Shown: positions 1 through 9,275, counted from the stretch's first letter. The stretch: 64,000 nt of DNA from Paenibacillus camelliae (GCF_023715345.1 NZ_JAMBNY010000001.1:992001-1056000), one strand, 5' to 3'. The notes: generated by a model not told the origin, from the letters alone. Translations and numbers: made by a program.

Positions 1-1000
1 CATTCACTTGAATAACCGTTTCGAAAATGTTACGGTTACCCTCTTGAATGAACTGACCCATGGAGTGCAGGTCTGTAGAGAAGTCAACAGATGCAGGATA
101 GATACCTTTATAATCCTTACCCTCTGATTCACCAAACAGCTGCTTCCACCACTCAGATACGAAGTGTAGATTTGGCTCATAGTTTACAAGAATCTCTGTT
201 ACTTTACCTTTGCGATATAGCGCATTACGAATCGCAGCGTATTGATATGCCTCATTCTCAGCAAGAGAAGGCTTGCTGTATTCAACAGAAGCATCTGCTG
301 CGCCCTTCATCATTGCATCGATATCGATGCCTGCAACTGCGATTGGAAGCAAGCCTACAGCTGTTAGTACAGAGTAACGACCGCCTACATCATCAGGAAT
401 AACGAAGGACTCATAGCCTTCAGCTGTTGCAAGGGACTTAAGCGCACCCTTTGCTTTATCTGTTGTAGCGTAAATGCGTTTGCGTGCTTCTTCTTTGCCA
501 TACTTTTTCTCTAGCTCAGCACGGAAAATACGGAAAGCAATGGCTGGCTCAGTTGTTGTACCTGATTTGGAGATAACGTTAATTGACCAATCGCGTCCTT
601 CAATCAACTGAAGAAGATGCTTCACGTATGTAGAGCTAATGTTGTTACCTGCAAATAATACTTGAGGTGTTTTACGTTGCTCTTTGGATTGAATATTATA
701 GAAAGAGTTAGACAGCATCTCAATCGCTGCTCTCGCTCCTAGATACGATCCGCCGATTCCGATAACAATCAATACTTCAGAATCCTGTTGGATTTTTTCT
801 GCTGCTTGCTTAATACGAGCAAATTCTTCTTTATCATATTCAGTTGGAAGATTAATCCAACCTAAGAAGTCAGATCCAACACCTGTACCGTTATGTAGCT
901 GCTCATGTGCCACGCGCACCTGCTCAGAAAAATAATCAACCTCGTGCTGACCAACGAATGTCAAAGCTTTGCTGTAGTCAAATTTTACTGTATTTCCCAT
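1..1000 (-). CDS. pgi: Glucose-6-phosphate isomerase, N-terminal part (runs off window)
   Basis: Cytoplasmic phosphoglucose isomerase, interconverting glucose-6-phosphate and fructose-6-phosphate in glycolysis/gluconeogenesis. About 333 codons are visible; the 3' end lies outside the window. My own translation of the minus strand starts [13 protein letters not shown] and contains the family signatures [14 protein letters not shown] and [10 protein letters not shown] (sugar-phosphate binding) and [15 protein letters not shown] (PGI signature 1). The ATG at 998-1000 is preceded by a GGAGGT site (complement of 1010-1015). No frameshift is seen. The neighbour is the DUF420 gene, separated by about 185 bp, so co-transcription is uncertain. 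Confidence 0.95.
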   Translation of the reverse strand, partial: MGNTVKFDYSKALTFVGQHEVDYFSEQVRVAHEQLHNGTGVGSDFLGWINLPTEYDKEEFARIKQAAEKIQQDSEVLIVIGIGGSYLGARAAIEMLSNSFYNIQSKEQRKTPQVLFAGNNISSTYVKHLLQLIEGRDWSINVISKSGTTTEPAIAFRIFRAELEKKYGKEEARKRIYATTDKAKGALKSLATAEGYESFVIPDDVGGRYSVLTAVGLLPIAVAGIDIDAMMKGAADASVEYSKPSLAENEAYQYAAIRNALYRKGKVTEILVNYEPNLHFVSEWWKQLFGESEGKDYKGIYPASVDFSTDLHSMGQFIQEGNRNIFETVIQVN

Positions 1001-1184
1001 CGTTTTAAGACCTCCAAAATTCCGAAGCATAGCTTCATTCTCTAAATATGAAATGACTTTTAATTAAGGATAGCGAATTTGCACCTTAAACACAAGTACA
1101 GCAGCTATAATAACTATTGAATGGTGATACAAATATGTTTTATAGGAGCTTGTACTTATTTATCTCACAAGACGAACTAAACGA

Positions 1185-1706
1185 TCAATAATAAGGTGAG
1201 ATCATCAAGTAAACGATAACACCTGTCAAGCTTACATACAGCCAGATGGGCATCGTCCAGCGGGAGATTTTACGGTGCTTCTCAATTTGATTCGTTAAGC
1301 CTCGTATAACCGAAAACAGCGCAAATGGAACTACAACCGCAGCAAGTACGATATGTGTAATTAACACAAAGAAATAAATACCTCGTAGAATCCCCTCACC
1401 GCCATAGGATGTTGATTCAGTTAAGTAATGATACGTTACATAAGAAATCAAAAACAGCGTCGTCGACACAAAGGCAACACCGACGAAGGTTTTATGCATG
1501 CTTATGTTTTTCTTTTTAATGGCTACCAGCGCTACGACAAGCGCGATAAATGTAAAGCTGTTAAAAATCGCGTTCAGCATAGGCAGTATGTGAACATCAA
1601 AGCCAACCTCACCATCATAAGCAGGAAGGAAGAATAGTATTGCAATTAATGCAACGATGACCACTGTCAAAATCAGAACGAGCGGTGTATAGTTTCTTTC
1701 TTTCAT
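1185..1706 (-). CDS. yozB: DUF420 membrane protein, YozB/CtaM family
   Basis: A 173-residue integral membrane protein with about five hydrophobic segments (near residues 9-28, 42-63, 75-95, 107-132 and 148-168). It matches the DUF420 family (Bacillus YozB, Staphylococcus CtaM). In S. aureus, CtaM is needed for activity of the haem-A-containing aa3 quinol oxidase, so a role in terminal-oxidase assembly is inferred. Histidines in or next to membrane segments (HILPML, MHKTF, VTYHY, THIV, EKHRK) fit this family. The start has a strong AAGGAGG site. No cytochrome oxidase gene is in the window. Confidence 0.8.
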   Translation of the reverse strand: MKERNYTPLVLILTVVIVALIAILFFLPAYDGEVGFDVHILPMLNAIFNSFTFIALVVALVAIKKKNISMHKTFVGVAFVSTTLFLISYVTYHYLTESTSYGGEGILRGIYFFVLITHIVLAAVVVPFALFSVIRGLTNQIEKHRKISRWTMPIWLYVSLTGVIVYLMISPYY

Positions 1707-1813
1707 AGCCGTATGTACCTCCTTAAATTTTCCTATCTATAATACTTTAGCTTATTATGATCTTCTAATCCACTTCATTCTTGACGCTTTTGTAACAGAA
1801 AAACGACGTTTTA

Positions 1814-1860
1814 TAAAACAAAAATGCTAGTCTCATTCCGCTAAGAATGAAGCTAGCATC
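1814..1860 (-). terminator. Rho-independent terminator of the galactanase/AraC operon
   Basis: On the minus strand a hairpin with arms GATGCTAG/CTAGCATT, extended by TTCATTC/GAATGA, is followed by TTTTTGTTTT. It lies about 75 bp downstream of the AraC stop codon. Confidence 0.8.
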
Positions 1861-1933
1861 TGTTGTATGTTGTTCAATTATTCATCTCTAGCCATAACCC
1901 GAATCAATTCTGCTCCAGCTTCCTCATATCAAG

Positions 1934-2860
1934 CTATTCCCTCGTCGCACCTACCTCTTGCTCTTCACTTGTTAAGTGAAGCTCTCGATACTTACCGGGC
2001 GTTATTCCTTCCTTTTTACGAAACGTAGCCACAAAGTGACTCACATCGTTAAAGCCTGTATGTTCAGCTACCTGACGTAAGGCCAGATCTGGATCATCTA
2101 GTAGCATGCGCTTCGCTTTTTGGATGCGCAGCTGAATTAGATACGAATATGGACTTAAACCAAATGCCTGCTGAAACAGCTCATGCAGCTGATTAATGCC
2201 AATGCCAGATTGATCAGATATTTCCTGCAATCCAATGTTGTCGCTTATATGCTGCTCCATCCACGTCACTACGGGCCGAAGCTTTCGATAGTATTGAGAG
2301 AGTGAAGGCTGACTATTCAGCATGCCATATTTGCGAAGCTGCATAAGGAAGGAATATAGATCAGCCGAAACCTCGAAATTGGAATGCGACTCCGCATTCG
2401 AAATTCTCTGGAACAAATCACTGAACAGCTTGCCAAATTGATGATCCTCTTCCTCGTAAAACGTAGACTCGTTCATATTAAGCGCTTGCATAATCGATGC
2501 GGCAGACGCTCCGCCAAATGTTATATATATCGTTGACCAACGATCAGAGGCGGGATAGTAGCTATGCGGCGTAAAAGGCGTCAGCAGCACCCCTTTTCCC
2601 TTTGTCAGCTTTACCGCTTCACCTAATAGCTCGAAGTGACCTTCGCCTTCTAGCGTATGAAGCCAGTGATAATACGGGTATCCCTCAGGTCGATGAAATA
2701 TTCTTTCCCAAGCACTGTAGCCGATCGATTCTAAGTATAAGGGCAGCGACCGTTCTATCGTTGAAAATACATAGCGAATGTTCTCATTTCCCCATTCCAA
2801 GGTATCACCACCTAAGCGTTGATACCTACTATTATGCATGATCGGTTGAAGCTCAAGCAA
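1934..2860 (-). CDS. AraC-family transcriptional regulator
   Basis: A 308-residue regulator. The N-terminal half (about 60-170) is a cupin-like ligand-binding domain (PEGYPYYHWLHTLEGEG, GVLLTPFTPHSYYPA). The C-terminal 100 residues carry the double helix-turn-helix of AraC/XylS proteins, with the hallmark VAEHTGFNDVSHFVATFRKK and GITPGKYRE. It follows the GH53 galactanase by 24 bp on the same strand and probably controls that gene in response to galactan-derived sugar (inference). The start is unclear: the first candidate is TTG at 2860 with no good ribosome site, and an in-frame ATG lies at 2839. Translation may be coupled to the upstream gene. Confidence 0.85.
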   Translation of the reverse strand: MLELQPIMHNSRYQRLGGDTLEWGNENIRYVFSTIERSLPLYLESIGYSAWERIFHRPEGYPYYHWLHTLEGEGHFELLGEAVKLTKGKGVLLTPFTPHSYYPASDRWSTIYITFGGASAASIMQALNMNESTFYEEEDHQFGKLFSDLFQRISNAESHSNFEVSADLYSFLMQLRKYGMLNSQPSLSQYYRKLRPVVTWMEQHISDNIGLQEISDQSGIGINQLHELFQQAFGLSPYSYLIQLRIQKAKRMLLDDPDLALRQVAEHTGFNDVSHFVATFRKKEGITPGKYRELHLTSEEQEVGATRE

Positions 2861-2884
2861 CCATATAAACGTTCACGGATTGCT

Positions 2885-3937
2885 TCATTCGTCTTCTCGA
2901 AACGCATTCAGTGAATCGAGCTTGTTGCCTTTATAGTCAAACAGTGTAAGATTAGACCAATTGTTTTCGTGCCCTACCGACCATGACTGCTTCGATGGAA
3001 TCCAGCACGGCTCCCAATAATATAAGCCTAAGCCAAGTCCATCAGGAATCGCCTTAATGCGTTTCATCAGCTCTAGCAGCCACTGCTTTTGTCCCTCTAC
3101 CGTAGGAGGATAGCCAGGATAAACCCACTCCTCAGTGTTGAATATAAGCGGCTTTTCATCCGGCGGTGTCATCGTCCACGGATATGCCACCTCGACAACA
3201 ACGATTGGCTTCCTGTAACGCACAGCAAGATCATTGATATTGTCCGTAAACTGCTCTAGCGTTCCATGCCACCACGAATAATAGGATAAACCGATAATAT
3301 CGTACTCAATACCGAGACTGGCGATCTTATCGTAGAACGTACGACTCCCTTCATGATCACCACCGCGATCGATATGAATCATAATCGGTATCTTCGGTTC
3401 ACCACTTGTTGCCGACTGTACACCGCGAATGCCAGCAGCAATCAGCTGACCGAGCTTTTCCCACTGCTCTGGAGTATTGTGCTCACCGTCTACTTTACCT
3501 TCTCCCCAGATCATCCCGTTCGTAATCTCATTGCCGACCTGCACCATATCAGGCAGCGTGCCCTGCTGCTTTAGCTCGTTGATGAAGGATGCAGTAAACT
3601 CCTCTACTGCGTCTACTAGCTCATCAAAGCTAAGGCCTTCCCACTCCTTAGGCATATGCTGCTTTCCAGGGTCTGCCCAGTAGTCGGAGTAATGAAAGTC
3701 CAGCAAAAAGTGCATGCCCTTCTTTTTAATGCGCTTTGCCATCATAAGTGTCTTCTTCGGATTACAATAATCGAACGTTGGATTGTTCCAGATCCTTAAG
3801 CGTGCGGAGTTAACGCCACTATCCTTTAAGATATCTAGCACATCACGTTCTACCCCATGCTCATAAAACGCTCCGCCTTCCTGTTCAATCTCATCTACAA
3901 ATGAAATATCTGCACCTTTAATAAATTCAATCGTCAT
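2885..3937 (-). CDS. ganB: Arabinogalactan endo-beta-1,4-galactanase, GH53
   Basis: A 350-residue GH53 endo-galactanase that cleaves beta-1,4-galactan side chains of pectin. The (beta/alpha)8 core begins FIKGADISFVDEIEQEGG, typical of GH53. The acid/base glutamate is in QVGNEITNGMIWG and the probable nucleophile in VVVEVAYPWT; WEPCWIP follows near the C-terminus. No signal peptide is visible, so this appears to be a cytoplasmic enzyme acting on imported galacto-oligosaccharides, unlike the secreted B. subtilis GanB. I chose the ATG at 3935-3937 because GGAG lies at the right distance; a longer frame opens at 3997 but overlaps the promoter. Confidence 0.88.
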   Translation of the reverse strand: MTIEFIKGADISFVDEIEQEGGAFYEHGVERDVLDILKDSGVNSARLRIWNNPTFDYCNPKKTLMMAKRIKKKGMHFLLDFHYSDYWADPGKQHMPKEWEGLSFDELVDAVEEFTASFINELKQQGTLPDMVQVGNEITNGMIWGEGKVDGEHNTPEQWEKLGQLIAAGIRGVQSATSGEPKIPIMIHIDRGGDHEGSRTFYDKIASLGIEYDIIGLSYYSWWHGTLEQFTDNINDLAVRYRKPIVVVEVAYPWTMTPPDEKPLIFNTEEWVYPGYPPTVEGQKQWLLELMKRIKAIPDGLGLGLYYWEPCWIPSKQSWSVGHENNWSNLTLFDYKGNKLDSLNAFREDE

Positions 3938-3979
3938 CTTATCCGCTCCTTTACTAGAGTGACCTTCGCTTTTACCCTC

Positions 3980-4000
3980 ATTATAAAGCGCTTGCAAAGC
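3980..4000 (-). promoter_or_regulatory. Candidate promoter -10 with cre-like box for the galactanase gene
   Basis: On the minus strand a perfect TATAAT (complement of 3980-3985) abuts TTTGCAAGCGCTTTAT (about 3984-3999), which resembles a CcpA cre box but has about three mismatches to the TGWNANCGNTNWCA consensus. No good -35 was found at 17 bp, as expected for an activator-dependent promoter. Carbon catabolite control is inferred. Confidence 0.4.
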
Positions 4001-4180
4001 AGAGGATATATAATAAAACTAATGGAGCTATATAACATTTAACACTTACTTTAATATTGTTATACGGATTAGATGCGATTTCATACAAGGGCAAGTGGCC
4101 AAGCCAATATATGATAACTTCAACAACGTTATCGGAGTATTGATTACAACATAAAACAACTTCATTGCATCTCGTAGTGG

Positions 4181-4234
4181 TTGGCATTATACTTGATACA
4201 TTATAATATGAAACTTAGTTTCATTTAGTGAAAC
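4181..4234 (+). promoter_or_regulatory. Candidate promoter and GAAAC operator repeats upstream of the VOC gene
   Basis: TTGGCA (4181-4186) and TATAAT (4202-4207) are separated by 15 bp. Immediately downstream are three half-sites: GAAAC at 4210, GTTTC at 4218 and GAAAC at 4230, giving two overlapping inverted repeats across the expected transcription start. That arrangement suits a repressor such as a TetR or MarR protein; none is adjacent. Confidence 0.4.
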
Positions 4235-4260
4235 TAGGTAATGAAAGAGGTGTGATTGTG

Positions 4261-4641
4261 ATGAGTCATACGTTTAACTTTGAGGGGATTGACCATGTAC
4301 AGCTTGCTGCTCCAGCGGGCTGTGAAGAAGCTGCTCGTAACTTTTACGGCAAGCTGCTTGGATGGAAGGAGATTGAGAAACCGATCGCTTTACGTCAGAG
4401 AGGTGGTGTTTGGTTCCAGTGTGGTATGCATGAGGTCCATATCGGCGTACAAGCAGACTTCGTTCCAGCTACTAAAGCTCATCCTGGCTTTCAGGTAGCA
4501 GGGCTTGGCCAATTGCGCAATCACCTACTGATGCACAAGCAAAACATTACCGATGATAATGAGCGGTTAGAAGAAGGCGTGAAGCGTTTTTTCATCAAAG
4601 ATCCCTTCGGCAATCGCGTGGAGTTTTTGGAGTATATGTAG
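4261..4641 (+). CDS. VOC (glyoxalase/bleomycin-resistance fold) family protein
   Basis: A 126-residue single-domain vicinal-oxygen-chelate protein. The two beta-alpha-beta-beta-beta repeats are recognisable: FEGIDHVQLAAP with the first metal-type His, then RNFYGKLLGW, and a C-terminal KDPFGNRVEFLEY with the usual terminal Glu. Family members include dioxygenases, glyoxalases and drug-binding proteins; the substrate cannot be assigned. The ATG at 4261 is preferred because AGAGGTG sits about 10 bp upstream; a longer frame from 4228 overlaps the operator repeats. It is divergent from the galactanase operon and monocistronic. Confidence 0.8.
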   Translation: MSHTFNFEGIDHVQLAAPAGCEEAARNFYGKLLGWKEIEKPIALRQRGGVWFQCGMHEVHIGVQADFVPATKAHPGFQVAGLGQLRNHLLMHKQNITDDNERLEEGVKRFFIKDPFGNRVEFLEYM

Positions 4642-4828
4642 CGCTAGCAGACGAACATACGTACAAGGGGCATACCGATAGTGTGGCTTGCTATCCGACA
4701 TGCTTGCATAAGCTCAGCACTCCTATATCACCTCAGATAGCTCCCCACAGATATGCCCTAAATCTATTGTAAATTGATATTAACCAATGATCATTGCAGC
4801 TATAGTAGTTACCGACGTAACTGTATGC

Positions 4829-5605
4829 TTATCTTCTGATCGGCTCAGAGCTGACAATACCATATCGATAGAGTACCCTTCTGCCGAGTAAGCCGACCAG
4901 TCGATCAGTGAAGAAGCCGATCAGCCCTAAAGATATAAGTCCGACAAAGATCCAATCCGTTCTGAAGAACAGCCTTGAGTTCCAGATTAGATACCCTAAG
5001 CCTTCATTTGCAGCTATCATCTCTGCTCCGATAATAGCCATATATGATGTCCCCATCGCAAGTCGCACACCAGTAAACATATAGGGTACTGTTGCGGGGA
5101 TGACTATATGAACGAGAATTTGCCATTCGGATGCCCCTAGACTGCGAGCTGCTCGAATCTTATCCTCTTCTACTGCAAGCACACCCGTCAGCGTGTTCAT
5201 AATAACGATAAATAGCGTAGCATAAAGAATTAATGCAATTTTCGACTGCTCCCCAATGCCGAACCACACTAAAAATAGTGTAATAAAAGCAATCGGAGGG
5301 ATGAAACGTATAAAATTCAGAAACGGCTCGGCAAATATACGCACGATGGTTACTCTACCAATGAGAAGGCCAAGCGGAATCGCAATGCTGCTCCCAAGCA
5401 CCCATCCGACAAATACGCGATAGAAGCTGATTCCGATATAATGGAGCAGCGAACCATCGGCGATAAGCTCACCCGCACTTTTCAGCGTTGCCAGCGGTCC
5501 AGGAATGACATCTGGTCCATAGATCACAGCCCCAATCTGCCAGACAGCAATCACCATGATCCAGAGCAAAACGTTGCTTATCCATTTATTCTTCAGTATC
5601 TTCAT
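4829..5605 (-). CDS. ABC transporter permease, SsuC/TauC-type
   Basis: A 258-residue inner-membrane permease with six predicted helices. The cytoplasmic EAA loop is present as EEDKIRAARSLGASEWQILVHIVIPATVP, broken here by position (about residues 146-175), with the conserved A-x3-GA-x9-P pattern. It belongs to the family of sulfonate, taurine, nitrate and riboflavin-precursor importers. It is the last gene of a four-gene operon with the arylsulfotransferase, binding protein and ATPase, so an organosulfur substrate is the favoured inference. A GGAG site precedes ATG 5605, 17 bp after the ATPase stop. Confidence 0.85.
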   Translation of the reverse strand: MKILKNKWISNVLLWIMVIAVWQIGAVIYGPDVIPGPLATLKSAGELIADGSLLHYIGISFYRVFVGWVLGSSIAIPLGLLIGRVTIVRIFAEPFLNFIRFIPPIAFITLFLVWFGIGEQSKIALILYATLFIVIMNTLTGVLAVEEDKIRAARSLGASEWQILVHIVIPATVPYMFTGVRLAMGTSYMAIIGAEMIAANEGLGYLIWNSRLFFRTDWIFVGLISLGLIGFFTDRLVGLLGRRVLYRYGIVSSEPIRR

Positions 5606-5622
5606 TCGTTTTACTCCTTTCC

Positions 5623-6417
5623 CTAGATCGTATATTCGTGATCAAAATGAGCTTGTATTGTTTTTTCTAGCTTTATAAACTCCTGCTGACCAGGATCACG
5701 TGGATATTGGAAAGGTACATCATAGATATCAGTTACCTTACTGTTAGGTCCACGAGACATAATACCAATGCGCTGTCCTAGCAGCACCGCTTCTTGTATA
5801 TCATGCGTTACAAATATGACCGTTTTCCCGGTTTTCCTCCATATATGAGACAGCTCCTTCTGCATCGTTCGCCTTGTCATCGCGTCTAATGCGCCAAACG
5901 GCTCATCCATAAGCAGAATGGAAGAATCATTCGCAAGCACCCTTGCCAGCTGTACGCGCTGCTTCATCCCCCCTGACAGCTCACGTGGGAATTTTTTCTC
6001 GTGTCCATTGAGACCAACAAGCTCGATGTAATGGCTAGAGATTTCTTGCCGTTTTGCTTTACTTATCTTTTTCATTTTCAAGCCAAATTCCACATTCTCT
6101 CTAACATTGAGCCATGGAAACAATGAGGCATCCGCCTGTTGAAATACGACAGCGCGATCTTGACCTGGCTTGTGCACCTCGTGCTTACCAACCTTTAGCT
6201 GACCTTCGGTTTTACTTACGAAGCCAGCGATCATATTAAGCAGCGTAGATTTACCGCATCCGCTAGGTCCGAGAAGGACGAAGAACTCTCCGCCCTTTAT
6301 CGTTATATTTACATCCTTCAATATATAATGAAGCTCACCTTTTACAGCTTGATCGTAGCTTTTGTTCAAATTAGCAATCGTGATCGTTTGCTCTGGCGAT
6401 TGAATGGCAAGTGACAT
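5623..6417 (-). CDS. ABC transporter ATP-binding protein, SsuB/TauB-type
   Basis: A 264-residue ATPase energising the adjacent importer. Walker A is GPSGCGKST (about residues 52-60), the signature motif LSGGMKQRVQLAR, Walker B ILLMDEPFGALD and the switch histidine VTHDIQEA. Q-loop VFQQADASLFPW is of the nitrate/sulfonate/taurine subfamily. AAGGAGG precedes ATG 6417. The gene lies 12 bp after the binding-protein stop, so the operon is tightly packed. Confidence 0.9.
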   Translation of the reverse strand: MSLAIQSPEQTITIANLNKSYDQAVKGELHYILKDVNITIKGGEFFVLLGPSGCGKSTLLNMIAGFVSKTEGQLKVGKHEVHKPGQDRAVVFQQADASLFPWLNVRENVEFGLKMKKISKAKRQEISSHYIELVGLNGHEKKFPRELSGGMKQRVQLARVLANDSSILLMDEPFGALDAMTRRTMQKELSHIWRKTGKTVIFVTHDIQEAVLLGQRIGIMSRGPNSKVTDIYDVPFQYPRDPGQQEFIKLEKTIQAHFDHEYTI

Positions 6418-6429
6418 ATCGATTCCTCC

Positions 6430-7467
6430 TTACGGGACATAGGTTACACGATCAGGCAATGCTTCTTGCAGCAAGCTTAGATCGAACTTGGAAGCCAGAT
6501 CAAAATCATTCTCTATGATGCCTTCAGCGAGCAAATAGCTCTTAAGACTGCTTATTTTCTCGTATGATTCCTCGGAATAATGAAGATTCCATGTATTATC
6601 CTGCAAGTCACGAATTGTGTGCTCCTTAGGCTGCTTTACTTTATCGTACATAATGTCGGCTACACGCTCAGGATTGCTTGCAATAAATGCACTTGCTTCA
6701 TCAATCGCGAGCAAGAGATTCTTTACACCTTCACGATTCTCTTGAATCAGCTTACTCTGAACGATAAGGTCACCACCAATTCGAACGTTCGTAGCTGACA
6801 TATCGGTGTATTCGTACGCATTATCGAGCGCAGCAAGCTTATCAAGCAGTACGGAACCAACCGCCCACACACCGTCAATCTCTCCGCCCTTCAATGCGAT
6901 GTAGCTTTCGTCAAAGCCGCCTTGACCGATAAACTGAACACTATCAGGATCTACCCCTTGCTCTGTCAAAAACTCATCCCACAAATAAGGAATAAAGGTC
7001 CCGCGACTGAAGCTTAGCTTCTTCCCCACGAAGTCCTCTGGCGCTTGAATGTCGTTACTAACGTATAGCTTCCAGCGCTTCGCATCTTCTTCTCTTAATC
7101 CAGTTCCATTCGATGCAATAATCGAATAGTCACCTTTTGCTACAGCATTCAGCACTGGGAAATCAGCTCCATAAGCAACATTGACTTGATTAATAAATAA
7201 TGCATTAATGCCTTCAGCCGGTGTTGCGAACGTAGCAATCGTTGCATCAATATTGTACTTTTCAAATATCCCTTCCTCTAATGCGACCTGAAACGTTGGA
7301 TTGGTAATAATGTCGGCAAAGGTCAGCTTTATTACATCTGACGCAGCAGCACCTTTTGCATTTGCTGGCTGAGATGAGGCTGTGTCTTCATTGCCGCATC
7401 CAGATAATATCAATGTGAATACTAGGATTAATATCAAGCTCCACCCTAACGCTTTTTTATTTATCAT
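6430..7467 (-). CDS. ABC transporter substrate-binding lipoprotein, SsuA/TauA/NMT1-like
   Basis: A 345-residue lipoprotein with a signal peptide ending in the lipobox LILSGCG (Cys near residue 24), so it should be anchored outside the membrane. The mature part is a type II periplasmic-binding fold of the SsuA/NMT1 class: LTFADIITNPTFQVALEEGIF at the start, then GINALFINQVNVAYG and a hinge around GKKLSFSRGT. Ligands of this class include alkylsulfonates, taurine, nitrate and thiamine precursors. The adjacent arylsulfotransferase favours a sulfonate or sulfate ester, but residues alone do not settle it. Confidence 0.85.
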   Translation of the reverse strand: MINKKALGWSLILILVFTLILSGCGNEDTASSQPANAKGAAASDVIKLTFADIITNPTFQVALEEGIFEKYNIDATIATFATPAEGINALFINQVNVAYGADFPVLNAVAKGDYSIIASNGTGLREEDAKRWKLYVSNDIQAPEDFVGKKLSFSRGTFIPYLWDEFLTEQGVDPDSVQFIGQGGFDESYIALKGGEIDGVWAVGSVLLDKLAALDNAYEYTDMSATNVRIGGDLIVQSKLIQENREGVKNLLLAIDEASAFIASNPERVADIMYDKVKQPKEHTIRDLQDNTWNLHYSEESYEKISSLKSYLLAEGIIENDFDLASKFDLSLLQEALPDRVTYVP

Positions 7468-7473
7468 GGCTCA

Positions 7474-8937
7474 TTACTCCTCTTGATTATCTTCTCTTTG
7501 CTTTACTTCAAGATTGCTGACGACGCAAAGCGCTCCCTCCAACGTATCTAAAGTTGTACCTGCTACCTCTACAACAGACTCAGTACCGGCAGGTGCAGCA
7601 CCAGGCACTCGGAAATTCGCCACATCAATTGGTTCGATAGCTGCCTCCTCTGGCTTCTGAAGCTGCGGCACCCACTCATACGGGACACGATAAGCACGAT
7701 ATACCATATTGGCGTTAAAATTATTTTTATACGGAGAGATGTATTCCCATACGATTTCGTGCTCACTTGTTACCTCGAACAGCCTGCCATCAGCACCTTC
7801 AGTAATCAGCGTGTTTCCATTGGGCAGTCGCTGCGCAGAGCTAATATAAGGGCTGTAGAAACGATATGAATCCGTCGGCTCATTAAAGCCCGCCTTCGTC
7901 GGTGTATACTCCCATTCTATTTCAAATGTGACAGGATTAATCTCTAGCACACGAGAATGATCACGCACCGCATGCTTTAAGCCATATGGTGAGGCAGGAT
8001 TAGGCAAGCCATAGCCTCCCCAGCCGCCATTATCGAATACTAGCAAGTTGCCTTCACCCGGCAAGCCCTTTGGAATGATGTGGGCATGATGCTGTCCAAT
8101 AATCCAGCCAAGATGCTTCACCTCGGGCAAGGAGTAATCTGGACCAAGTCTCCAAACAATTTTCCCTGTCTTCTTATCTGTTATGGCAATAATATTCGAT
8201 TCTCGCGCATCCCATATAATATTGTCTGGATGGAAGCGTTCATCTCCTGCATCGTAAAACTTATTCGGACCTACATAGGAGGCAGAGTTAATATGCATCC
8301 AGTCTCCATCTGCTTCACTGCCAAAGGAGCGTGCATTGGGATTGCGGAATAACACATTTTTGGCCGCCTCATCAAAGCCAAGCTCGTCAAAATGATCGCT
8401 CACACTCCAGCTCCAAAGGATGTTCCCCGTATAATCTACCTCAATAATGAGATCGTCGAGCAATCGTTTATCAGTAATTTCCGGCTTATGCACATTACGA
8501 TGAGCTAGAATGAGTGTTTTGCCTGATTCTGTCTTAGGCTCTTGTCCTGGTGCATAATAACCCACTGGACTACCTTCGCGCTGGTAATCATGATGCTGAC
8601 GTGCCATCCATTGCGGCTCCTGCTCAGGGTCTTCAATATATTCCAGCTTGTCAAACTTCCACACGATATTTCCATCGAAATCTACCTGAACGAGATTCGC
8701 TTCATCCTGAAAGCCAAAGCGCGGGTCCCGCTGCTTCGTACTGCCAAGCACATAGCCACCTGGGAAAACCTTATTCGGAAAGCCTCTCAGCCCTTTCCAT
8801 AGATGAACCTCTTTACCGTTCATGTCAATGAGCAAAGCTCCTACGCCTGCTGCCTGATAAATCGTAAAACCACTCCATGCCTTTTGTGGGTTATAAATCG
8901 TAGCTCCTGTTGGATAAATGGTTGGATGTCCCATCAT
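7474..8937 (-). CDS. Arylsulfotransferase (ASST) family protein
   Basis: A 487-residue beta-propeller-like protein resembling bacterial arylsulfotransferases, which move sulfate between phenolic esters and phenols without PAPS. Repeated blades read as D..G..VW or W.. motifs (VDFDGNIVWKFDKLEY, VDYTGNILWSW, GKIVWRLGPDY, FEIEWEYTP, HEIVWEYISPY). A histidine cluster IIGQHHAHIIPKG and RNGNTLITEG-like segments (PNGNTLITEGADG) match the family; one of these His could carry the sulfo intermediate. Unlike E. coli AssT it has no signal peptide, so it should act in the cytoplasm on imported substrate. ATG 8937 follows GAGGAG. It is the first complete gene of the operon. Confidence 0.75.
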   Translation of the reverse strand: MMGHPTIYPTGATIYNPQKAWSGFTIYQAAGVGALLIDMNGKEVHLWKGLRGFPNKVFPGGYVLGSTKQRDPRFGFQDEANLVQVDFDGNIVWKFDKLEYIEDPEQEPQWMARQHHDYQREGSPVGYYAPGQEPKTESGKTLILAHRNVHKPEITDKRLLDDLIIEVDYTGNILWSWSVSDHFDELGFDEAAKNVLFRNPNARSFGSEADGDWMHINSASYVGPNKFYDAGDERFHPDNIIWDARESNIIAITDKKTGKIVWRLGPDYSLPEVKHLGWIIGQHHAHIIPKGLPGEGNLLVFDNGGWGGYGLPNPASPYGLKHAVRDHSRVLEINPVTFEIEWEYTPTKAGFNEPTDSYRFYSPYISSAQRLPNGNTLITEGADGRLFEVTSEHEIVWEYISPYKNNFNANMVYRAYRVPYEWVPQLQKPEEAAIEPIDVANFRVPGAAPAGTESVVEVAGTTLDTLEGALCVVSNLEVKQREDNQEE

Positions 8938-8966
8938 TAACACTCCTCGTATATAAAATTAATAAG

Positions 8967-9212
8967 TTAAATAATGCTCGCTGCCACTCTTGACCATGAT
9001 GCGTCCATATTCGAATGTACAGCGGTCAATATCTTACCCGACATGCCTTCAACATTTTCGATTAGCTTGCCAAAAATCCGAATCTGCTGAATGACCTCAG
9101 CTTCCGTTAAGCTGTTAAAGATAACATCGATATTGATCTGTCCGATCATATAGTGACGTTCTAAAAACTCCTTCCCCTTGTCAGTAATGTTTATCCCTCC
9201 TATGACTGGCAC
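8967..9212 (-). pseudogene. MarR-like C-terminal remnant (or small unknown protein)
   Basis: An 81-codon frame whose first half reads ITDKGKEFLERHYMIG, followed by NSLTEAEVIQQIRIFGKLIENV. This resembles the wing strand and dimerisation helices at the C-terminus of MarR regulators. The DNA-binding helices are missing: an in-frame stop lies just upstream and the only start, GTG 9212, has no ribosome site because it sits in the U-tract of a terminator. I read it as a decayed regulator of the sulfur operon. A real small protein starting at an unusual codon after AGGAGGG (about 9199) cannot be excluded. Confidence 0.45.
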
Positions 9213-9215
9213 AAG

Positions 9216-9275
9216 AAAAAAGGCACAAAATCAGCTGCATCCTTTTAGAAGGGTAGCAATTGATTTCGTGCCTTT
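9216..9275 (-). terminator. Intrinsic terminator in the leader of the sulfur operon
   Basis: On the minus strand a 15-bp near-perfect stem (AAAGGCAC..AATCA with TGATTTTGTGCCTTT, one mismatch) is followed by a U-tract. It lies between the promoter at 9373-9401 and the first gene, so it could be an attenuator rather than an operon end. Confidence 0.75.

Noticed and set aside
117..402. Plus-strand frames within pgi and many other antisense frames
   Set aside because: They are shadows of clear conserved minus-strand genes.
3981..4187. 68-codon minus-strand frame upstream of the galactanase gene
   Set aside because: No ribosome site, overlaps the likely promoter and cre-like box, and its protein sequence lacks coding character.
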